Part shown: positions 34,595 through 46,029 of the stretch, piece by piece
Position numbering within the stretch: the first letter of the stretch is position 1
How the letters are laid out: every line of letters begins with the position of its first letter
Origin: Cheiracanthium punctorium
Taxonomy: Eukaryota > Arthropoda > Arachnida > Araneae > Cheiracanthiidae
DNA: 64,000 nucleotides
Assembly: GCA_038373885.1 (NCBI GenBank)
Contig: JAWZYV010010319.1
Coordinates: 558,001 to 622,000 of the forward strand
Direction of reading: 5' to 3'
Program-made: the position numbers and the translations under genes
The notes under the pieces: model-generated
Database searches by the model: none
Told to the model about the DNA's origin: nothing
The model's input: the letters and a program-made list of their open reading frames with translations, nothing else

Positions 34595-35121
34595 TATGGA
34601 TGGTAAAATAATTATATATGTTGTAATATTAAGTGTGTCTAAAAATCCATGTTTCGTGTAAATGTAAATATCAGACACTAGAGTTTTTCATGGATTCGTG
34701 GAATTTCGCGATTCTGTTTATTTTTCGGCTCAGATTTCCGCTTTTCCCCCCCGCAGTCTTTTGTTTATTAGACTTTCACATTCCGCTGTTATTTTTTTTT
34801 TTAATATTTTTTTTTGCGGAAAAATATCCACAATAAGTAATTAAAAAACTTTGTAAAAAACACACATAAGAAGTAAAAGGAAAGAGGATACGCGTTTCGT
34901 TCAAAAATTGTTTTGAACTTCTTCAGTCCAAGCCCTTCGACGTAAAGAACACAAATATTTATAGTACAAATTGGCGGATGATTGTTATTACTGCAAAACT
35001 ATATATATTTAACAGGTTAATAACAATACTTTTAAAAAGCATACAGGTTTTCATTTAATTTTTATGCATGCGCAAATATTTCTATCATTTGCAATAACTG
35101 CTTTTAAAACAAGTTCCATGG
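34595..35121. other. No gene seen
   Basis: AT-rich DNA with T-runs. A plus-strand frame near 34633 of 68 codons is low in complexity. Nothing is assigned. Confidence 0.4.
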
Positions 35122-35129
35122 ATCAGACT

Positions 35130-35300
35130 CAGGGGCGTAGCCAGAAATTTTTCATGGGGGGGGGTTACGACTACTGCAACTCACATATATGCATACATGT
35201 GTGTGATAAGGGAGTGAAGAATATACATTTTGTATGGCAAAAATTTCCTCATGGGGAGGGGGTTATGACCCCCCTAACCCCCCCCGGGGCTACGCCCCTG
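35130..35300. mobile_element. hAT MITE, GCGTAGCC family, copy 5, perfect duplication
   Basis: The ends are CAGGGGCGTAGCCAG and GGGCTACGCCCCTG. A perfect 8-bp duplication ATCAGACT lies at 35122-35129 and 35301-35308. It is probably the youngest of the five copies seen. Confidence 0.85.
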
Positions 35301-35308
35301 ATCAGACT

Positions 35309-36858
35309 TTTTGTAAAATATAAATGAAGTTTTTGTTTAAAAGTAATCTTAATCATAACTAATGTTCTGCAAGTACACCGAAGTCTGATTTTAAATTACT
35401 GTTAGAAATTCACCTTTCTACATATCCTGCTGTGTGGGAAAGCTATATGCTTTGTAAAATTTCAAATAACCAAGATAATTTTATAGGATGAGTGCTGATA
35501 TGAACAACTCTATTTTTAGGGAGCCTCTGAGGATTGACAAATTTCGTTCACTATATCCAAATCTAAAAATATTCATGAGAATCAAAAGTTCTCTAAAAAC
35601 AAGTGTCCTAAACAACTTTCTGAACCTGAAGAAAAAAGTGTTTTCCTGAAACAAAATTTTCTGGAAATTTTTTTCGGAAGATCAAGAAATCCAAAATGAA
35701 GATAAAATGCGATTTTGGCCACAGACCGTAAAATTTTGTCAGAGATTATACATAAAATTTACTTACAATTTAAGTCTAGAGTTTTAGAATAAAATGGTCT
35801 GTGAGGGACATAGTGCTTAAAAATTCTACTAGATGTAGAAAGAGGAAAAATAAATCATTTGATGTTAATATGCAGTTACTGTTTTACGAATTAAAAATGT
35901 TTCGAATTAATAAACGAACAGCTGAACCTTTACTTAGTATCAAATTATGAGGGGACACACATTTTATTGATTATTTGACATTCAGTTTGATTAACAGAAC
36001 TTAACTTTCTGTTTTGTGACCTTGCCGTGGTCCGAAACAAAACACAAATCAGACAAATCATCAACCTTGGTCAGAAATAAAAATTTGCCATGTCATTCTG
36101 TAATGTAAAGGTAAAGTTGAAGGAGAATTAATTCTATTTGTGCTGAAATCATCTTTACAATTGCATGCCTGTCAATCCATTTAAAAGGTCATTAAGTACT
36201 CAGTTGCATAACCTAAGCTCATACGAATTTGCTAAAACTGGCACACAGTACAGCACATACGAGGTGCTATTTTTATTATGGTTCCGTAGGCCGTCACATC
36301 AATAGTTACGTCAGTTACGTTAATCAATTACAAGCAATTCAGAATGACGAAGAGAAAATTGTACACAGAAAAGTGAGATGTATCGATTACGTTTCACGAT
36401 AATTCTAGTTTGCACTACTTCGGCGGAGAAATATTGGAATATTAAATTAGACCTTCTGTTGTTTTTCATTCTAGCCATGTCCAAGCTAAAGATAGAAAAA
36501 ATAACTAGTTGATTTAAATGTCATAAATGTACGTACCACTCATACATTTTTTTGACTCAATTTCTGAAAGTAATTTTCAAGACAGGATGCACGTTTAGAT
36601 TCTTCTTCATTTCTATAACACCTCTACAACTTTATGATTTCGCATGTTCTTTGATCTTTTTAACAAGATCATAATCACATGATCATCACATGATTTTCTA
36701 ATAAGATCATAGATACAGGAATAGCTAGATCGAGCATTCAATGCTTCGTGTATCAATCGTGTACTTTTTGATGTCAAAATCTCACCCCATTTCTGCCACT
36801 ACAGTGGCTGTCGTAATTGTAAAACAGAACATTGATTGCATTATTTTGGAAAATTAAA
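35309..36858. other. No gene seen
   Basis: About 1.5 kb of AT-rich sequence without convincing frames, RNA genes or element ends. Confidence 0.45.
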
Positions 36859-37940
36859 TACAGTAGAGCCCCGATTATCTGCGAGTGCCCTCTGCGGAAT
36901 TTTTTTTTTAAATTACGAACCTAAATAAAGAAAAAATCCCAAAGCCAACAATAGGGAAAATAAAATACGCCCTACAGTTTGAAGGTCCAAAATTATTGAC
37001 CTTAATTTCCCGAGTTGGCAAGTAGGGATCCACTCTTCTTACAGCTCAGTGGTCTCAAAATCAAATAGCGAACAAACATTCATTTCTTGTCCCCATTAGT
37101 TATTAGTTGTTATTTGAGAACTACAACTAAACCATTAATTGGTGGTTGAAATTCCAACTAGCAACTGTTAGTTCTAGTTGTAGAGTCAACTAACTCCGCT
37201 CAACTAAATTAGTTTTACTTGAACTGAGGACTAAAACTAATTTGTTGAGTCGAGTTAGTTGGACCTTCAACTAACAACTGCTTTACCTGAACATTCAGTA
37301 GTGTTCAATTAGCGACTATTATATTTTTTAGTTGGATGTTTAGTTCAACTTCTATTTTAGTTAAGGACGCAAAACTCTGGCTTCAATATTTACAGTGCAT
37401 ACCGGCTTGCTGGCCGGATGTGGCTCTCCAAGGCTTTTGATCCGGCCCGTGGAACATATCAAAACCCTGCAAAAAACTCATATAAACCATTCAAAATCCC
37501 ATATAAATCCCAATTATACGGCCCGCGACATCGCTAACATCCTAAAGTTTGGATCGCAACTTTTCAAAGGTTGTCCATGCCTTATTTAGACGAACAAGAC
37601 GACGATGCACATCTGGCAGAAAAGCTCATATTAAGGAAAGTACGATCTATCCCAGACAGCACATAAGCTTAAATCAAGTTTGACATTTCTTTGAATTTGA
37701 CGCACTAATGCAAGCTTGACAGTTCAACTCATTCTAAGCTGGCAGTAAGCTTGCAGGAGTCAAGTTGAATTGTCAAGCTTAAATACAGTTGATTTAAGCT
37801 TGAAAATTGATACTCGCGTGATTTTTCCTTTTTAAAGGAGAGCGTTGATGGCGCCACCTGTGAAAGAGAATGGACATTAATTGTCTAGCGTCCTTTAAAT
37901 TTGCTGAAAGTTCGTAAAAGATGTGTTTTATTTTTATTAC

Positions 37941-38415
37941 CAGTGCCATATATATTACCGGCAAGGCAAACGGGGCAACTGCCCAGGGCCTACAGATTTT
38001 AGGGCCCAAAAATCTTACATCTTACACTTTTCTAGTTTTAAAATAAAATTACAAAAGATAAAAAAAAAAATCAGAAGTTAAATAATTTTTTTAATTATAA
38101 AGTATGAACAATGAAAATAATTCAAATTTACATTTGTATAAATTAATTTAAACTTATTTTTAATTCTTCGAAATGCTCTATATCGATACCAATATGTAAG
38201 AAAATAACTAACCACATTTGTAAAGAGAATTTTTAGCGTTAAAAAATAGCAAAATTTTTCAATTATTTGTTATTTTAAGAAATATTTACAAAAATGACTA
38301 AAGTGTTTGTATTCCATACATGTTAGCAATTGTGATATAGCATTTCGAAGTAACGTTTAACTATCTGTTTCTTTCATTTCAGATTACTTAACACAAAATT
38401 TGTGTTAAGTAAACT
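37941..38415 (+). repeat. CAGGGCC-type repeat, plus-strand copy
   Basis: Begins CAGTGCCATATATATTACCG followed by GGCAAGGC, then GCCCAGGGCC. Aligns with 33475-33997 inverted. It lies inside the 37651-39146 element, so it moved there after or together with it. Confidence 0.6.
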
Positions 38416-38726
38416 CATTCTATATTTCCAAATATGGAAATTCTTCAAAATAAAATACAATTATACTACGAAATTGATTTCAAAATCAGTCGTTTGTCTC
38501 GATTTTGGCCAGCAGTATTGCTTCATGAGTGTTGCTGTACTGAAAGTTTTAAAACGTGTTTTTTTATTTTAATTTTAATTTAAATTTAATTTATTTTGAT
38601 GCATTATTTTAATTTTGATGCATCCCATGGAAAAATAAAAGAAACAAATAACACATCGCCCACTTATCAATTTGGCGAGAAAACAGCGTGGTAAGTCACT
38701 TCAAACTTTAGTCATAGCTGCACAAG

Positions 38727-38910
38727 GCTGCGGTGGCGGAATGGATAGCGTGCTCGGCTGCTAAGCCAAAGGGCCTGGATTCTATCCCAGCGACGAACAC
38801 TCGATGGAAACAAATTAAATTGAAATTTCAGCGTAGAGGGGGAAAATGCGCGGAAAAATAAATTATGTGGGGCGCGTTAGCCAGCGGGCGCCCCGTATAT
38901 TTAAAAAAAA
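38727..38910 (+). repeat. tRNA-derived SINE with poly-A tail
   Basis: A tRNA-like head has box A GGTGGCGGAATGGATAG, an anticodon-loop-like CTGCTAA (a Ser GCT pattern) and box B-like GGATTCTATCC. It is followed by a GC-rich body (GGGGCGCGTTAGCCAGCGGG) and an A-run. The stems are imperfect, so this is a SINE and not a tRNA gene. It sits inside the CCCAGACAGCAC element. Confidence 0.65.
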
Positions 38911-39491
38911 AATTTTTTTTTGGAAAGCTTGAAAGCTTTTAAGCTTGAAATTAAGCTTGGAATGTCAAGCTTGATTCAAGCTTGAAATGTCAAGCTTAAC
39001 GCAAGCTGGGCAAGTGTAAACTAGAACACTTGATTAAAGCTTGCATCAAGCTTACACGATTGGAATTTTCAAGCTTAATTCAAGCTTATTGACTTGATAA
39101 ATCAAGCTTGCTGCAAGTTTGATGCAAGTTTGCAGTGCTGTCTGGGATAGAATAAAGAAACGGTGTTTCGATAGCAAAAAGCAAAACGAATAACCGATTT
39201 AAAAAAAAAAAAAGTTATAAAAAAAAGTAGTCTTTTAAAGTTTTTTAAAATTTTTTTGCTAGCAGTTCAGTATTGTTTTTTTGTTTACTGTAGATGTTAG
39301 TATTTAGACGTTTTCGGGTTATCCGCGATTTTCGCTATCTGCGGCGACCTTGCAACCCAATTCCCCAGATTATCGGGCTTTACTGTAAATTCAAGGGAAA
39401 AGGTTTAAATTTGAGTACTTTTTTTCTAAAACAATTGAAATGATCATTATCATTTAAACAACTATCATTCTACGCATGCGTGTACCACTGA

Positions 39492-39524
39492 CGACAGCTG
39501 GCTGTGCAGCACAGCCAGCTGTCG
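39492..39524. other. Perfect palindrome, 16-bp arms, one-base centre
   Basis: Left arm CGACAGCTGGCTGTGC, centre A, right arm its complement, followed a few bases later by AAAAAAGGGTCTCTAG. It is related to the palindrome at 30473-30519; the trailer, and about 17 bases after CTAG, are shared too. Confidence 0.8.
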
Positions 39525-39566
39525 CCAAAAAAGGGTCTCTAGATCTGTTGCACGAGATGCCCTTTT

Positions 39567-39813
39567 TTCAGCATTGGGCAATCTATCTGGCTATTCTCGC
39601 ATTCTTCCATTTTTCAGCAGATGTCAGTGCTGTTAAAAATAATCGCGACAATTTTTTTTTACGGGAAATGACGTGCTAAAAAGTAAAGGATTCTCATGGA
39701 GCTATGTCACCCGCAACTATTTTTATAGGAATCAAATCTATTCTTCGTGACTGGCAACAGTCAAAACGTCAGAGTTTGGTGTTCCCAGAGCGGGAACACT
39801 GCGCGTTAAAGGG
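39567..39813. repeat. 240-bp repeat ending in GAACACTGCGCG, copy 2
   Basis: Second copy of the repeat at 34013-34252. It ends CACTGCGCGTTAAAGGG directly before TTAA (39814-39817), which suggests a piggyBac-like right end. Confidence 0.6.
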
Positions 39814-39819
39814 TTAACA

Positions 39820-41130
39820 CTCTTTCAACATGGTCGGTGTTACAGTATAGGTGGATAGTTATGGTTGAACCTATTCAGTTACATAAAAGAAATGTTTCTT
39901 TCCACTATTATCAGCGAATACTGACGAACTGAAAAACGGGACATGCTTAAATATATGAAAATTTCAAGGAGGCGGTGCGGAATGTAAGGGATTGGACACG
40001 GCCTTTATTTCTAGTGGGTAATCACTTTGAATTTTATAATTTTATAAACTTAGGTATTTTTGAATTAATTTGTCGACACAATCTGCGTATCCTTTAAAAG
40101 TTAGGGCATTCTTTTATAATTTACTGTATATAATGTGAGCTAATTCCTATGTAAATTCATTCTTCCAGTAACATTCTTAGCAAATATTAATATTGGAAAA
40201 GGATAAGAATATCAATTTCAAAATAAATAAATTAATACAAAAAAAAAAAAAATGTGAATAAAATGATTGTTGCGATAAAAATTTTAACTACACACTTTGA
40301 ATTGAAGGACTTTTCCCTTTATTATTTCACGGGTTCTTGCATGTAGTAAAAATATAAGTCCCGGTCTGGTTAACCCCGATGTGCATAACTGATTCTTTAC
40401 GGTGCTAAAACCACAAATCAAACTAATTCTGTTAGGAGGAACAAGTCACTATGTTTACTTACTAGTTGTAATCTCCTTCAGTTTTGGAATTGATATCTAT
40501 GATATTTGCTCAAAACAGGCACTTCATTATTTTTTAAAAACAGGTTCTTATTAATTCACAGGCTGTTTTTTGTTATTAATAATGTTAAACATTCAACTTT
40601 TTTGAGTTAATTTATGCAGTCTCCTTCATTCCCCTTTTATTCGAAAAGATTTTACACAATTATTTAGTTTTAAATGCAAAAATATTAAACTTAATAAGGA
40701 GCTATTTTCTCAACAAAGGGGAGGGGAGTATAATTGGTAATAGTTGAAAATAAATAAATACTCTTTATCACACATTTTACTTCCTTCTTATAATAATTTG
40801 CAAGTTATTAAAATTTAAGAGTTCAAATTTTATACTCGGGCTCTAGAAAAACATTGTATTCTGACATCAAATTTGTCGCAGGATAAGGTGGCGTAAAATA
40901 GGTAGTAATGTAAAATGGATAAGCTTTTTTTAAAATCAAAAATATTAGTCTAAAAAAATCCTTTTTAAGTCTATTTTTCGAAAATTTCTTACCACGAAAG
41001 TATAATTATTTTTTCATATAAAAAACCGAACTAAAATTTATCATTGTAGATCGTATTTTATTTTGAATGCTGTAGTCGTCAGAGAATAAGCCATTTTTTA
41101 AAAATGAAACCTAATAAGGTAAGTTAAGTA
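39820..41130. other. No gene seen
   Basis: AT-rich DNA. No frames, RNA genes or element ends stood out. Confidence 0.45.
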
Positions 41131-41139
41131 ATGTTTGAA

Positions 41140-41280
41140 CACACCTTTTGTGGAATGATTATTGACATCGTGCAGGAAGACGTCTTTGACCCCACGTTGT
41201 TGAGCGATTCTGAATTCTCTTTATGTTCCAAACTTCCCCTAAAAACTGTCGCTATACTTTTGAGATACCTCGCATAGTAA
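41140..41280 (-). repeat. Fragment of a mariner foldback MITE
   Basis: On the minus strand, CAACGTGGGGTCAAAGACGTC followed by a TCAATAATCATTCC stretch aligns with the arms of the foldback MITE at 47946-48388. The terminal CAGGGTG is missing. Confidence 0.5.
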
Positions 41281-42072
41281 TTTTTAAATATTTGGAAAAG
41301 AAAAAAAAAATCTGGAACATTTTTAGATATTATTATTATTATTATTAATAGGGATAGTATTATTATATAATATTTTAAAAGGTTCTTGACGCATAGTTTA
41401 ATTTTTATAGTCGTCAAGCATCACACGACTATTCAAAATCTATCGATAACGTCTATATATTAGTCTATTAACAACACAATAAGTCTTGGAACAAGTTTAT
41501 GTACAAATCAGCTTTGTTTTAAAAAAAGGTGTGATGTTTATTGCAAATTAAAATTCTCTAAAATAGTTGGTTTAAGTGAATTTTAAAAACTAATCACTCA
41601 ACTGTGTAAATGACCAAACAAATAAAATTCCTAAGATGTAGATCTCATAAACTTAATACACTTAGACCCATAAACTAAATAACCTTTAAAACATTTCATG
41701 TTCAATAATTTTATTTAAATAACCATGTTAGGCATAAAATAGGTCAACATATAAACTAAAATGCGTAAATATAATATTATAGTTATCTTTATACATAAAA
41801 CGCCTACTTGGTCTCAAAATTAGACGTCATTGTTAAAGGAAACTACAAAAATTGGCAAAGGGAGGTGTCACTTCACGTGAGGAGGCTTTGCCCGCCGACA
41901 CGCAAGGCCCGCAGTGGCATCAACGCTGTAATTTTGTTTAATAAACAATGAACTTTTCTCACACAATTTCATCAATCAAATGAAATAGAATTTGTAAACA
42001 ATCAATTTTTTAGTCAAGTGCTTTCTGGGAAAGATGCATTATTTTTTGACAAACCATGGTCAGAAAGTTCTC

Positions 42073-42195
42073 TTCAACACATCTCTTACAAAGTGATTAT
42101 TAACAGGTACACGAAGACGACGTTTAAGACCCCACATTCTTGCGTGATTTTATATCTTCTTGGTTCCCTCTACCACGCGCTACATTTTCCTCAAG
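42073..42195 (-). repeat. Second fragment of the mariner foldback MITE
   Basis: The minus-strand order (AATGTGGGGTCTTAAACGTC, then GTACCTGTTAATAATCAC) again follows the arm of the 47946-48388 element. The ends are lost. Confidence 0.5.
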
Positions 42196-42239
42196 AGCTA
42201 CATCCCAGCCTGTGTATTATTCGATACGAGGTTATTATA

Positions 42240-43135
42240 CTGTTGTAAAAACCTTGCTGAACTGTCAGGTTAGTAAACTTGAGTGTATATGTGTAGAAAG
42301 TTCCTCTAACTAGTCGAATTTTCTGGACAATACACAAATTTAATTCGTTCAAGAAATTCGACGAGCAATCTTTAGTAAACAATTCGCAAGAAATCACGAA
42401 TAGGAACTCTATTTACTGCAATCAGCCGATCGCAGTGGCGGGGATATCGGGATATATCCCCCCCCCCCCCCGAAAATTTTAGATTAGTGATGAAATTCCG
42501 TATATATTTATACACATAAGTTCATACACCCCCCCCCCCCCCGAAAAATTTTCCTGGCTACGCGCCGGGCTTCCTCAAATACTATGTATTTAGCATACAA
42601 TAAAATCCTTCCACAGAGTAGAAACTCAATGTAATTCTCGAGCAGAAGTCCTAAATGCTACTCAGCATACAACAATAAAGAATTCACAAACAGCCTTAAA
42701 AAAGTATAGACTTCTCACAACAAGCAAGAGAGCGTCGCTTATAATACCGCAATACAAAGAGACAGGGTACAATAACTCTCAGCACGAATGACGTGTTTTC
42801 TGCAAGCGAGAACTCACAAGTGAGTGTGTGTGACCTGCTATATTTATACCTTTTGCCGAGATTTTGAGTAATTTCGAGACCATTCCATTTCGCAAACATT
42901 CTCTGTCAATCGCGTAGCTGGATTGCGAAATACTAATGCGGCGAAGCAAACATTACAAGCCCCATTAATAAAATCGATCTAAGTGTCGCCAAGATTGCTG
43001 ACTTTCTTTTTTTTTTGGGGGGGGGGAGTGGGGATATTGTTCAGTTTGATTTCAACAACGGAACCTAGCTAAGCGATATTGCCAATATTTGGCGAGAAAC
43101 CGCCAATTTCTATGTTATCCAGTGGAAGATTTAAA
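42240..43135 (-). repeat. LTR-like promoter-bearing repeat, copy C
   Basis: On the minus strand it runs from a CGCCAAATATTGGC-word region through a TATAAATATAG box (about 42838-42850) to TTTTTACAACA. It follows copies A and B in order, including the ACTTTCTACAC segment. It is interrupted by a small MITE at 42433-42568. No coding region or primer-binding site is attached, so a solo LTR is the best guess. Confidence 0.45.
42433..42568. mobile_element. Small CAGTGGCG/CTACGCG-ended MITE with two C-runs
   Basis: Begins CAGTGGCGGGGATATCGG and ends TTCCTGGCTACGCGCCGG. Two C-runs of more than ten bases, each followed by GAAAA, lie inside. It interrupts LTR-like copy C. No duplication is seen. Confidence 0.5.
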
Positions 43136-43169
43136 GGGCCCAATCTCGCGTTCTTATTAACCGATTTAC

Positions 43170-43354
43170 TGTGTTTGTGTGATTATGGCAACGCTACGCT
43201 AAGGCAATCTGCCAAGGATGGGGGAAGCCTTGGTAGGAGGACTTTCTAAGTTGTTCTGACGCGTATTCACGTTACATCTGGAGAAAACCTACCAAAACTC
43301 CAGACCGTTAGATCGGCAGCCGCGCGATGGGACCCGAACCCGGGACCTTCATAC
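43170..43354 (-). repeat. SINE with 13-bp target duplication
   Basis: TTAACCGATTTAC occurs on both sides (43157-43169 and 43355-43367). On the minus strand the SINE has box B GGTTCGGGTCCC and then a conserved core TTTTCTCCAGATGTAACGTG followed by AATACGCG. Related copies are at 56373-56640 and 58514-58745. The long duplication shows insertion by retrotransposition. The tRNA-like head is 5'-shortened. Confidence 0.8.
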
Positions 43355-43549
43355 TTAACCGATTTACACGCAACATAATGCAAAACTTAAATATTTGACT
43401 GTTTGATATTGGACTAGTTACTTTTTTTTAAGAATTGAGAGATTTCCGCATTTGTTGATATGCATGATCTGATAGTTGAATTTGGGCACAAACATACTTT
43501 TTTCTCTATGTATGTTATTTTCATTAAAAAAAATATTTTCATACTGTAT

Positions 43550-43700
43550 GACTGTATTTTTTAGCACTAGGGTGCTATTTCGCTCGGTACGAGAATTTTG
43601 TCTATGCGATCTTGTCGACAAGTTTTGTAGATATGAACTATCACGGTTCAAATATTTCCAAATGCGTTTGACAGATAACGTGGAGGGGGGGGGGGGATGC
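43550..43700 (+). pseudogene. EEP endonuclease, decayed upstream part
   Basis: TAGCACTAGGGTGCTATTTC at 43561 matches the beginning of the better-preserved endonuclease remnant on the minus strand at 51260-51700 (TAGCACTCGGGTGCTATTTC there). The frame that follows is full of changes. Its position directly before the tandem array at 43800 suggests one original gene. Confidence 0.4.
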
Positions 43701-43799
43701 ATAAATAAAATAATCAAAGTCGCACAAGGTTTGCAATTTTTGATAATGGATCTCTAAATTGGGTGCCAAAACGCGACAATTTATTATAAATATATTTCA

Positions 43800-44830
43800 A
43801 GTTAGTTAGAAAACACCTGGCGAATATTGTAAAGTAGTTTTAGCAGGCGATTTTAATTCGGAGTGTTTTATAGAGAAGACAAATACGGTACACTTATAGA
43901 GTATGATACACTTTCCAAATGGCTTTTATAAAGGTGAAGTATAGTTTCACTATGCCTGGCGAAAATTGTTAAACAGGTTTGGTAGGCAATTTTAAAATAG
44001 ATTTCTATTCTGAAGAAGTGCTTTATGGAACAAGGTAGGAAAACACGGTATACTCATAGATACGGCATACTCATTATGATGATACACATTCCAAACAGTA
44101 CTTAAAATGCTTACGTGATATAGTTGGAATATGCCTATAGTTCGAATATGCCTGGCGAAGATTGTAAAACAGTTTCAGTAGGCGATTTTAAGATATATTT
44201 CGATTCCAAAGATGTGTTTTACAAGAAAGAGTTGATTCCTATTTTAACGACCCCACTCTCGCCAACCTAAAAAATCCCCGCACTTTGCAGGCATAGGTCC
44301 AGGAGTTATGCACAAGTTTCAACGCTCCCAAAAGAACTAGATGAAAACTAAAGGGAAAAAATTAGCCATAAACGCACCAGTTAAGGAATTTGAAGACACT
44401 TAATAATTAAAACTACATTAATTGACAACCCAAAATAAATAAAACTGTAACGGAATGCTATACTTACATGTTGTTCCAAATCGCCAGTTTAATTCTAAAT
44501 TACGATTGCCACATAAAAATAAAAAATCGTCATGGTAACTGCATATGTTTAATGATCGCCACCTTGGCGAGAGTCGGGGCGTTAAAGTAGGAATCAACCC
44601 AAGAAAGACAAACACGGCACCCTCATGGATTATGATGCACATTCGAAACAATATTTAAAACTGTGAAGTATAGTAGTAATATACTTGGCGAAGATTGTAA
44701 AATAGTTTTAGCAGGCGATTTTAAGATAGATTTCGATTCCAAAGATGAGCTTTATGAAACAAGGAAGACAAATACGGCACACTCATGAATAATGATACAT
44801 TTTCCAACTTAATGAAATAAGGAAAAAAAT
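43800..44830 (+). repeat. Tandem array of an EEP endonuclease segment
   Basis: Units beginning CCTGGCGAA or CTTGGCGAA occur at 43816, 43955, 44151 and 44684. The last has a large insertion before it (44230-44599); without that, spacing is roughly 140-196 bases. The best frames read VVLAGDFNSE in the first unit and CKIVLAGDFKIDFDSKDELY in the fourth. GDFN is a core motif of EEP-type endonucleases found in non-LTR retrotransposons and Helentrons. All units carry stops or shifts, so no working protein is encoded. Confidence 0.6.
44230..44599. mobile_element. MITE with GTTGATTCCTA ends and perfect 8-bp duplication
   Basis: The ends AGTTGATTCCTATTTTAACG and, inverted from the right, GGTTGATTCCTACTTTAACG continue into CTCTCGCCAA on both sides, giving about 35-bp inverted repeats. 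CAAGAAAG flanks both ends (44222-44229 and 44600-44607). An 8-bp duplication fits hAT or P elements, but the terminal bases fit neither well. Confidence 0.75.
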
Positions 44831-44849
44831 TGGGACGACGCATAAATTA

Positions 44850-46029
44850 TGATACGCTTTTAATATATAGCGCTTTAGTGCGTATTTAAAATCTGAAAGT
44901 GTTTCAGATTTTCTTCCTTTTTTTTTTCTGGAAATGCCGCCAATAATAAATGCACACATCTAGTCGGTCGAACATCTAGAACTGACCCAGGGCATAATTT
45001 TTTTTTTTTTTTTTTTTAAGCTTGCCTGGTTGATAATCCATGCTTTGCTTTATGATGTTCGGGAGATATCGGATAGAGATCTTAGGACACAAGTTCTTAG
45101 GACTCTGGTTGTATAGGACACAGATTAATCTTAATTAAAATTACACTCTCATGGGAATCTATTGTTTTACTGGACTTTATGGGAGAAATACGTCAGAAAG
45201 GAGAGTTTTTACCAAAAAAAGTAAACACATAAAGTTTCTTCAAAACGAGATCTTAACTTTTCAGAGACTGATATATTTTTAATTTGCCCATTTTCATCAC
45301 TTTCTTAATCTATTAAATAAATTTCAAAATCCGTACTTTTAGTAGTTTCTGAAAAACCCCCTGCTTAAGAGTTTTTTTTTTTTTTGGGGGGGGGGACATG
45401 GCCAAAAGTAACTCACTGATTGCACATTATTTTTATGCTCGAAACAGCCCTCCACAAGTAAAATTAATAAAACTGCAACGACGGCAAGAAAGAGTAAAAG
45501 AAAAACTGGTTGATATTTTTATCATAGAAAAATAAGTTTTAAGATTTTTAAAAATAGAACTGTGATGATTTGCATAAGATGTAATGTGATTCTATTAACA
45601 TTCAAAATATTTGGAAGTATAGAAGAAGCCGATGGGTGGCCGATACACTACAGATCTTCCCCTAATTGAATATTTATTTTAATGCAATATTTGAAATTGA
45701 AGTTTTTTTTATGTAACCTACAATGTCCGGTACGCAACAGTACTGATATAAACAAAATGATTGTTGCTAGGTTGTTAGTTGGTGAAAACAGACAACTTTA
45801 AAAAATATTTAAGTTGCGAAGTGCGAAGTGTTTTATTATCAGTACGCTTCATCTTTATTAAGTTTATATTTTGGTAGAAACATTTCCAGTACACATTTAA
45901 AGTATTTATTCTGCGTATTATTCCTTGATTATGTTGTGGTTGGTGCGAATTAACTATTCCGGATTTATAAGAAGTTACTTAGTTAACTAAGCCCTTTTAG
46001 CTTTTTCAAAAATTAAACCTAGCTCTCTG
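44850..46029. other. No gene seen
   Basis: T-runs near 44999 and 45370 and a G-run near 45386. Nothing that I can support as a gene. Confidence 0.4.

Larger units (their letters stand above)
37651..39146. mobile_element. CCCAGACAGCAC-ended element with CAAGCTTGA word arrays
   Basis: The ends CCCAGACAGCAC and GTGCTGTCTGGG are exact inverses, flanked by AT on both sides (2-bp duplication). Near both ends the word TCAAGCTTGA and its parts (AAGCTTGAAATGTCAAGC) are repeated many times. The middle holds a copy of a CAGGGCC-type repeat (37941-38415) and a tRNA-derived SINE (38727-38910). It shares its termini, but not its words, with 8201-9177. Confidence 0.8.
36861..39385. mobile_element. pogo-like element, split by a CCCAGACAGCAC element
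   Basis: The ends CAGTAGAGCCCCGATTATC and, from the right, CAGTAAAGCCCGATAATC are flanked by TA (36859-36860 and 39386-39387). Without the nested element (37651-39146) it is about 1 kb. The left half holds an array of CAACTA/TAGTTG words (37090-37370). No transposase frame was recognised. Confidence 0.65.

Noticed and set aside
38727..38800. Functional tRNA-Ser gene
   Set aside because: Boxes A and B are present but the anticodon and acceptor stems do not pair properly, and a SINE body with poly-A follows.
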